DNA of 7,931 bases from Prolixibacteraceae bacterium (GTDB taxonomy: Bacteria > Bacteroidota > Bacteroidia > Bacteroidales > Prolixibacteraceae). Shown here piece by piece: positions 4,440 through 7,931 of the stretch. Made by a program: the position numbers and the translations under genes. The stretch lies in contig JAFGDX010000064.1 in NCBI GenBank assembly GCA_016931875.1, forward strand, positions 1 to 7,931, in the 5' to 3' direction. Numbering within the stretch: the stretch's first letter is position 1; each line of letters opens with the position of its first letter. Below the pieces are notes generated by a model. It was not told the DNA's origin. It made no database searches and worked only from the letters and a program-made list of their open reading frames with translations.

Positions 4440-7202
4440 TTAACCGGTTGTACCCATGGCATTGGCAATGGCATTTACCGAAATAAGCAATTGGTGAAGC
4501 AAATTTTCTTTTTCTTCGGTTGAAGTCAATTCCTTACTTCTCCATTTTTTCATTTTTTTGAGTTGATAACTGTGCAAAATATCCAGTGCTTCCGCACGCA
4601 GCGCCGTGGAGTAGAAATGGTTTTTCCGGCGTTCTTCCATGGGGCGGCCCAGCAATTCCTGCATTAGCTTACGGGTTTTTGCCAGTTCATTCAAAAGAAG
4701 TTTTAAAATGGTTTCCCGGCTTTCTTCCTCTTCAACTAAATGGGCATACATTTTCATAATCCGTTCATCGGTGCTTGCCAGGCTGGTGTCGATATTGGTT
4801 AAAACATAGCGCACAAAATGGTTGGTTTTAATCAGTTTTTTGAGCGAATTGTATTTTTCAGGAAATTCGTTTTGCATTTTTTCAAGTGTTGAACCAACTC
4901 CGTACCAACTGGTGATGTGAAACCGGGCCTGCCCCCAGCTAAACACCCAGGGAATAGCCCGAAGATCAGCAAACGTTCTTTTGCCGGTGCGCCGGGCCGG
5001 CCGCGAGCCAATTTTACTTTGTTCAATTACATCAATGGGAGTGGCTTGCTGGTAAAAATTCAGAAAATGCGGATTGGTTAACAGGTTGTTGTAAATAATA
5101 AAACTTTCCTTTCCCATAAACTCCAGAATGTCGGCCACCTCGTTGTCAATTTTCCGGTCGGTTTTATGCAGCAGCGTGTTGAGGGTGTTCCCGGCCAGCA
5201 TCAGTTCAAGGTTGTACACGGCATTTATTTTATTGGCGAATTTTTTCTCGATGGTTTCGCCCTGTTCCGTAATTTTAAATTTACCCGAAAGTGTTCCGTG
5301 GGGGAGCGAACGCAAAAACCAGTGTACCGGACCTGCACCCCGGCTGATGGAACCTCCCTTTCCGTGGAAAAATTTAATGCTGATTCCAAATTTTTTCCCC
5401 ACCTCTGTTAACTCTTTCTGTGCTTTGTACAGGTACCACGAACTGGCCAGAATTCCGCCGTCTTTGTTGCTGTCGCTGTACCCAATCATAATTTCCTGCA
5501 CTTTGTGTTTCCGGTTGTTTTGTTTTCTTTGAAACTCAAGGCTGTCCTGCACTTCGGGGTAGTTAAAATAATCCTCCATAATTTGCGGGCTGGCAATCAA
5601 ATCTTCTATGGTTTCAAAAAGCGGAACAACCGGGAGTTTTAAGGTCAGGTTTTTTTCAAATATAGTAAGTCCGGCTTCCCGGGCCAGAATATAAACCATC
5701 ATTAAATCCGACACATCGCGGGTCATGCTCACAATTAAACTGCCAATGGCATATGCAGAATACTCGGTAATATGATTGTCCAGCACCTTAAAACAATCGA
5801 GTGTGCTTTTGGCTTCTTTGGGCAGCTTGTCCCAGTTGTGCAAAAATGGCCGGTTGATTTTTAATTCGGAATTTATCAGTTGCATTTTTTCACCGGAGGC
5901 AATTTCACCAGCCAAATTTTTACCCGATTTTGATGCATTGTAAATCTGCGCAAGCGATTGTTCGTAGTAACTGCTGTTTTGTCTGATGTCGAGTTCAGCC
6001 AAATGAAACCCAAAAACTTTTACCATTTGAATGGTAATGTTGACGTTGTTGTAGGCCAGGCTGGCGTAACCGGATTCGATTAAGGCATTCCGGAGAATTT
6101 CCAAATCGCTGATAAGCTGGTGCGAGTGACGGTAGCTTCCTTTATTGTCGGCCAATTCAAAAAGTTGTGCTTTCCCGATATTTATCGGCAGTTTTTGAAT
6201 CAGCAGCAGCACAAAAAGTTTATAGGCTTCATGACGGCTGGAGGTAACCACCGATTTGGTTTCGCTGCCCAATTCCGAAATAATTTCTTTAAAACGTTTG
6301 GAAATGTATTGCGGAAGCTGCTCAATTTCAACATAAAAACTAAGGTTTTCAGCCAGTTTCAGCAATTCGTTTTTTATCACGAGAAATGCATTTAACCTGA
6401 GTTTTAACAAGGTGTTTCGGGTTACTTCGGCAGTTACCAGGGGGTGGCCGTCGCGATCGCCGCCAATCCAGGTGCCAAACTTTAGCTGCGGGAATTCATT
6501 TTTTTTGATGAGCTCTCCGGGGGCAAAACCGGTAAATTCCCAGCCCCGCAAAAGCCGGCGGTTTAAAAGTTCAACTATTTCAGGAAAAACATTTACAAAG
6601 TAGTGAATTACATTGTCGAGTTCGGTTTCAATGTTGGGTTTTTCGCGGTAATATTCATCGATGTGCCAGATGGCATGAATCACTTTTTTTATTTCAACCC
6701 GGTTTTCCTCGCGTTCGTAAGAGTTGTACATCGAGTTTTCGCGTTTTACCAGCAGCAGGTACAGTTCGCGGTATTTTTTCAGAACCACGGGGCGTTTGGC
6801 TTCGGTAGGATGGGCGGTTAACACAGGTTGAACTTCTATTTCGCTGAAAATTTCAGCAATTTCCTGTTCCGAAAAACCATTTTTTTTCAGAATTTCCAAA
6901 CTGTTGCTCCACAGTCCGTTAATGGAGCGCAGCGTTTTTTCTTCTTCTGTTTTTCTCCGGTTTTGAACCGCGCCGTTGGTTTCGGCCAGATTGAGCAACT
7001 GAAAACACACCGAAAATAGTTGGAAATGTTTTTGCGAAAATTCCATGTTTTCATAGGTGCAGGTGTTGCATATCCAGGGAATTATGCTGGCGAGTTCATT
7101 TTCTCCGTTTTCTGTTAAAACGTCTTTAAAACAATGCAGTAAAAATTCCAGGTCGTGATAGGGTTTTCCCAGCTGGGTTTTTAAAATTTCAAGTTGTGTC
7201 AT
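4440..7202 (-). CDS. ppc: Phosphoenolpyruvate carboxylase
   Basis: Cytoplasmic enzyme that carboxylates phosphoenolpyruvate with bicarbonate to oxaloacetate, refilling the citric-acid cycle. From the ATG at 7202 it has 920 residues, somewhat longer than E. coli Ppc (883). Key motifs are present: TAHPTEAKRP with catalytic His131; GTWIGGDRDGHP (243-254); LFETIEDL and GYSDSNKDGG (metal-site acids, Asp577 in the second); FHGKGGSISRGAGP (612-625, His613 and Arg621); TEQGE; GSRPARR (732-738); and LRAIPWVFSWGQARF. The start is set at ATG 7202 rather than the in-frame TTG two codons upstream (7208). Oddities: Lys615 stands where E. coli has Arg581, and the C-terminus ends GTTG instead of the near-universal NTG. 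By hand alignment, the aspartate-inhibitor residues Lys773 and Asn881 of E. coli become Asn803 and Thr918, while Arg587 and Arg832 are kept (Arg621, Arg869). It probably has its own promoter in the 58-base gap upstream. Confidence 0.97.
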   Translation of the reverse strand: MTQLEILKTQLGKPYHDLEFLLHCFKDVLTENGENELASIIPWICNTCTYENMEFSQKHFQLFSVCFQLLNLAETNGAVQNRRKTEEEKTLRSINGLWSNSLEILKKNGFSEQEIAEIFSEIEVQPVLTAHPTEAKRPVVLKKYRELYLLLVKRENSMYNSYEREENRVEIKKVIHAIWHIDEYYREKPNIETELDNVIHYFVNVFPEIVELLNRRLLRGWEFTGFAPGELIKKNEFPQLKFGTWIGGDRDGHPLVTAEVTRNTLLKLRLNAFLVIKNELLKLAENLSFYVEIEQLPQYISKRFKEIISELGSETKSVVTSSRHEAYKLFVLLLIQKLPINIGKAQLFELADNKGSYRHSHQLISDLEILRNALIESGYASLAYNNVNITIQMVKVFGFHLAELDIRQNSSYYEQSLAQIYNASKSGKNLAGEIASGEKMQLINSELKINRPFLHNWDKLPKEAKSTLDCFKVLDNHITEYSAYAIGSLIVSMTRDVSDLMMVYILAREAGLTIFEKNLTLKLPVVPLFETIEDLIASPQIMEDYFNYPEVQDSLEFQRKQNNRKHKVQEIMIGYSDSNKDGGILASSWYLYKAQKELTEVGKKFGISIKFFHGKGGSISRGAGPVHWFLRSLPHGTLSGKFKITEQGETIEKKFANKINAVYNLELMLAGNTLNTLLHKTDRKIDNEVADILEFMGKESFIIYNNLLTNPHFLNFYQQATPIDVIEQSKIGSRPARRTGKRTFADLRAIPWVFSWGQARFHITSWYGVGSTLEKMQNEFPEKYNSLKKLIKTNHFVRYVLTNIDTSLASTDERIMKMYAHLVEEEESRETILKLLLNELAKTRKLMQELLGRPMEERRKNHFYSTALRAEALDILHSYQLKKMKKWRSKELTSTEEKENLLHQLLISVNAIANAMGTTG

Positions 7203-7224
7203 AAACAAAAATTAAAGCCACTTT

Positions 7225-7255
7225 TAAAGATACGTTTCTCAGGTATGGAATCAAA
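7225..7255 (-). promoter_or_regulatory. Candidate Bacteroidota-type promoter for ppc
   Basis: On the minus strand TTTG (7255-7252) is followed after exactly 19 bases by TATCTTTA (7232-7225), one base off the TAnnTTTG -7 consensus at the canonical spacing. Transcription would start near 7220, leaving a leader of about 18 bases before the ATG at 7202. It lies wholly in the gap after the desaturase stop codon, which argues for separate transcription of ppc. No Shine-Dalgarno is visible in the leader. Confidence 0.5.
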
Positions 7256-7266
7256 AAAATATTGAT

Positions 7267-7931
7267 TTACCTTTTATCCTGAAATGTAACAATTCTTTCG
7301 AAAGCAAGTTTAGAGCTGATGATGGCCATGGGTAATCCGGCGCCCGGAACGGTTGATGCACCAACGTAAAATACATTTTTAAATTTTTCGTCGAAATTGG
7401 CGGGCCGCAAAGCACCAATCTGGTTCATACTGTGCGATAACCCAAGTCCGCTGCCTCGGTGCAGGTTGAACTGGTTTTGCCAGTCTTCGGGTGTGTATAT
7501 GGTTTTTGAAACAATTTCCGGCCGGATATCTTTTTTTATTCGTTTTGAAAAATCATCGATGATGCTGTTTACAATTTCGTCTTTGTCTGGCCAGTGTGGT
7601 TTTACCTGCAAATTTGGAACAGGGCACACAAAAAACAGGCTTTCACATCCCTCGGGTGCACAATCAATATTGTGTTTTGAAAGCACATTTACATAGTAAT
7701 AGGGTTTTTGCAGGGTGTCCGGGTCTTTTAAAACATTGTGTGCATATTCTTCAAAATTGCCCCCCAGGTAGTAGTTGTGGTGGTTTACCTGCGGAAGTTT
7801 GCATTTAATGCCCAGGTAAAATGTGAGGTACCCCATGGTCCAGTTCATTTTGTCAAGCTTTTGTTCCGTATATTTTTTGCGGTTGAATATTTTCCCGCGA
7901 AACCATGCTGCATCGGCATTGATTACAAAAA
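7267..7931 (-). CDS. crtI: CrtI-family carotenoid (phytoene) desaturase, C-terminal part
   Basis: FAD-dependent, membrane-associated enzyme that introduces double bonds into phytoene or a related carotenoid. The frame is open to the right edge; 220 codons plus two bases are visible, and the N-terminal FAD Rossmann half (about 270-280 residues of a usual 490-500) is missing. Fragment residues show VINAD (2-6), FYLGIK (37-42), SLFFVCPVPNL (97-107), YTPEDWQNQFNLHRG (145-159) and GSGLGLSH (159-166), followed by GALRPANF. The C-terminal FAD-binding motif FYVGASTVPGAGLPMAIISS (187-206) is intact. The Met at 7848 is internal, since family-typical sequence continues upstream of it. Family members differ in substrate (CrtI, CrtN, CrtD types), so the symbol marks the family and not a proven reaction. 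Other carotenoid genes may lie beyond the edge. Confidence 0.9.
   Translation of the reverse strand, partial: FVINADAAWFRGKIFNRKKYTEQKLDKMNWTMGYLTFYLGIKCKLPQVNHHNYYLGGNFEEYAHNVLKDPDTLQKPYYYVNVLSKHNIDCAPEGCESLFFVCPVPNLQVKPHWPDKDEIVNSIIDDFSKRIKKDIRPEIVSKTIYTPEDWQNQFNLHRGSGLGLSHSMNQIGALRPANFDEKFKNVFYVGASTVPGAGLPMAIISSKLAFERIVTFQDKR

Noticed and set aside
5128..5532. Plus-strand open frame of 134 codons opposite ppc
   Set aside because: It is complementary to the conserved catalytic core of PEP carboxylase; no family is recognised and no promoter is seen.
7203..7208. Upstream TTG as start codon of ppc
   Set aside because: It adds only two residues (Met-Phe), and the ATG at 7202 is a better start with equal distance to the candidate promoter.
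1..7931. tRNA, rRNA, CRISPR, insertion sequences, attachment sites or phage genes
   Set aside because: None was seen: no repeat-spacer array, no transposase or integrase frame, no terminal inverted repeats, and nearly all bases belong to five ordinary chromosomal genes.

Overview
The window comes from a member of the Bacteroidota, probably a Marinilabiliales/Prolixibacteraceae-type bacterium. The grounds are a SusC/RagA-type TonB-linked receptor with an N-terminal STN domain, the matching FecR anti-sigma factor and ECF sigma factor, leaders without Shine-Dalgarno sequences, and promoter elements of the TTTG / TAnnTTTG type. The order within Bacteroidota is inference from protein style only. 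All five protein genes lie on the minus strand, and gaps are short (58 to 158 bases), so no long stretch lacks a gene.

Read in the direction of transcription (right to left): (i) 7931-7267 is the C-terminal 220 codons of a CrtI-family carotenoid (phytoene) desaturase, cut by the window edge; (ii) 7202-4440 is a complete phosphoenolpyruvate carboxylase, with a good candidate promoter in the 58-base gap before it; (iii) 4281-3697 is an ECF sigma factor; (iv) 3630-2509 is a membrane-anchored FecR-type anti-sigma factor; (v) 2381-1 is the first 793 codons of a SusC-like outer-membrane receptor, open to the left edge. The susC frame was translated by hand from the start codon to base 1 without a stop or frameshift.

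Genes iii to v form a cell-surface signalling cassette. The STN domain of the receptor should sense nutrient import and signal through FecR in the inner membrane. FecR then releases the sigma factor to transcribe the receptor operon. The SusD partner and any degradative enzymes would lie beyond base 1, so the substrate is unknown. The first two genes are metabolic (pigment; anaplerotic CO2 fixation) and appear unrelated to the cassette.

The most interesting part is the 127-base fecR-susC gap. It holds the only hairpin-plus-T-tract terminator noticed in the gaps, and that terminator faces the plus strand, antisense to every gene here. About 100 bases before its end is a plus-strand TAAATTTG -7 element overlapping the susC start codon. 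Between them is an 11-bp stem whose single non-Watson-Crick pair is a G-U wobble only in plus-strand RNA. This is the layout expected of a small cis-antisense RNA covering the susC leader, like the DonS-type RNAs of Bacteroides polysaccharide-utilization loci. A second point of interest is that the PEP carboxylase appears to lack two of the four residues that bind the feedback inhibitor aspartate in the E. coli enzyme.
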